NCBI GenBank assembly: GCA_017394765.1
Contig: JAFPXF010000026.1
Span: 1 to 64,000, forward strand
Length of the DNA: 64,000 bases
DNA from: Bacteroidales bacterium
GTDB lineage: Bacteria; Bacteroidota; Bacteroidia; Bacteroidales; WCHB1-69
Direction of reading: 5' to 3'
Positions 63,764-64,000 of the stretch are shown in pieces (position 1 is the stretch's first letter; each line of letters starts with the position of its first letter). The translations under genes and the position numbers were made by a program. The notes under the pieces were generated by a model. It searched no databases. It was not told the DNA's origin and saw only the letters and a list, made by a program, of their open reading frames with translations.

Positions 63764-63771
63764 CAAAAGTA
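63764..63771 (-). promoter_or_regulatory. Promoter -7 box TACTTTTG of alkaline phosphatase
   Basis: TAnnTTTG match on the minus strand, 24 bases before the ATG at 63740. Confidence 0.5.
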
Positions 63772-63781
63772 CAAAAAATTG

Positions 63782-63789
63782 TATTTTTG
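63782..63789 (+). promoter_or_regulatory. Promoter -7 box TATTTTTG of the Nif3-family gene
   Basis: TAnnTTTG match 21 bases before ATG 63810, 11 bases from the divergent phosphatase box. Confidence 0.5.
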
Positions 63790-63809
63790 CGCCTCAAAAA
63801 AAGCGAAAT

Positions 63810-64000
63810 ATGAAGATAATTGATGTAACCCGATATTTGGAAGATAAATTCCCGCTTTGTCTTCAGGAGGACTTCGACAACTGCGGAGTGCAGTGCGGCG
63901 ATGTGGAACAGGAAATCACCGGGGCGCTGGTCTGTTTTGAGATGTCCGACAAGGTTATCGACGAAGCCATCGGCATGGGTGCCAATTTGGTGATTTCGCA
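63810..64000 (+). CDS. Nif3-like dinuclear metal centre protein, 3' end outside window
   Basis: Only 63 codons are visible, too near the edge for a full call. MKIIDVTRYLEDKFPLCLQEDFDNCGVQCGD followed by ITGALVCFEMSDKVIDEA and GANLVIS is the standard N-terminus of the Nif3/YbgI/YqfO family, where the text continues with the metal-binding HHP. Members are hexameric rings with a two-metal site, possibly GTP cyclohydrolase-like hydrolases; the function is not firmly known. The usual Asp-N-[ST]-G is present here as DNCG. Confidence 0.85.
   Translation, partial: MKIIDVTRYLEDKFPLCLQEDFDNCGVQCGDVEQEITGALVCFEMSDKVIDEAIGMGANLVIS

Overview
The window is a gene-dense piece of a Bacteroidota chromosome, most likely order Bacteroidales. 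The evidence is type IX secretion (T9SS) C-terminal sorting domains at 1-4200, promoter -7 boxes of the Bacteroides form TAnnTTTG, a fused DAHP synthase-chorismate mutase, a long-form NusB, a menaquinone pathway (menA-menG), and the conserved clusters nusB-DUF1573-yajC-YbbR-coaE and coaX-OMP-TPR-lptC. I cannot name the genus. No tRNA, rRNA, CRISPR array, integrase or intact transposase is visible. No gap between genes exceeds 300 bases.

Layout. 1-4.2 kb: two cell-surface T9SS cargo genes (one cut by the window edge, one BspA-like LRR protein), an AT-rich lipoprotein gene and a decayed T9SS cargo pseudogene, separated by related palindromic repeats. 4.2-14 kb (mostly minus): dtd, menA-menG, a DUF234-type ATPase, guaA, a BASS transporter with an LptF/G permease, and an S9 peptidase. 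14-16 kb (plus): Cys-rich lipoprotein, purN, a DUF62-type SAM hydrolase. 16-25.5 kb (minus): triple PepSY-like protein, prmA, a 1499-residue secreted protein, aroG/chorismate mutase, ctpA. 25.6-31 kb (plus): MGMT-like protein, mntP, coaX, beta-barrel OMP, TPR protein, lptC. 31-33.6 kb (minus): DUF4340-like protein, ribD, YigZ. 33.7-38.4 kb (plus): complete tripartite MacAB-TolC-type exporter. 38.5-45.4 kb (minus): rpe, SHOCT protein, FucP-type sugar transporter, threonine aldolase, secA. 45.5-53.3 kb (plus): mrp, thyA, then a small minus-strand accessory islet (MNT antitoxin, gutted HEPN toxin, 5'-truncated BRO gene), pgk, manC and a TonB-dependent receptor. 53.3-56.6 kb: two convergent C69 dipeptidases. 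56.6-63.8 kb (minus): DUF1846 protein, coaE, YbbR-like, yajC, DUF1573, nusB, a coiled-coil membrane protein and alkaline phosphatase. The window ends inside a Nif3-family gene.

Most of the DNA is core metabolism and envelope biogenesis. I see no convincing new multi-gene system. The most unusual material is non-coding: short-period repeats of 7, 8 and 9 bases placed directly after stop codons (six of the seven on the sense strand, one between convergent genes), and a family of GTAGAG...CTCTAC palindromes, one of which appears to have become part of a signal-peptide coding sequence. Also worth a look are a 14-bp inverted repeat laid over the ATPase promoter, an internally deleted HEPN toxin next to an intact MNT partner, and a CoaX with a substituted catalytic-site Asp.
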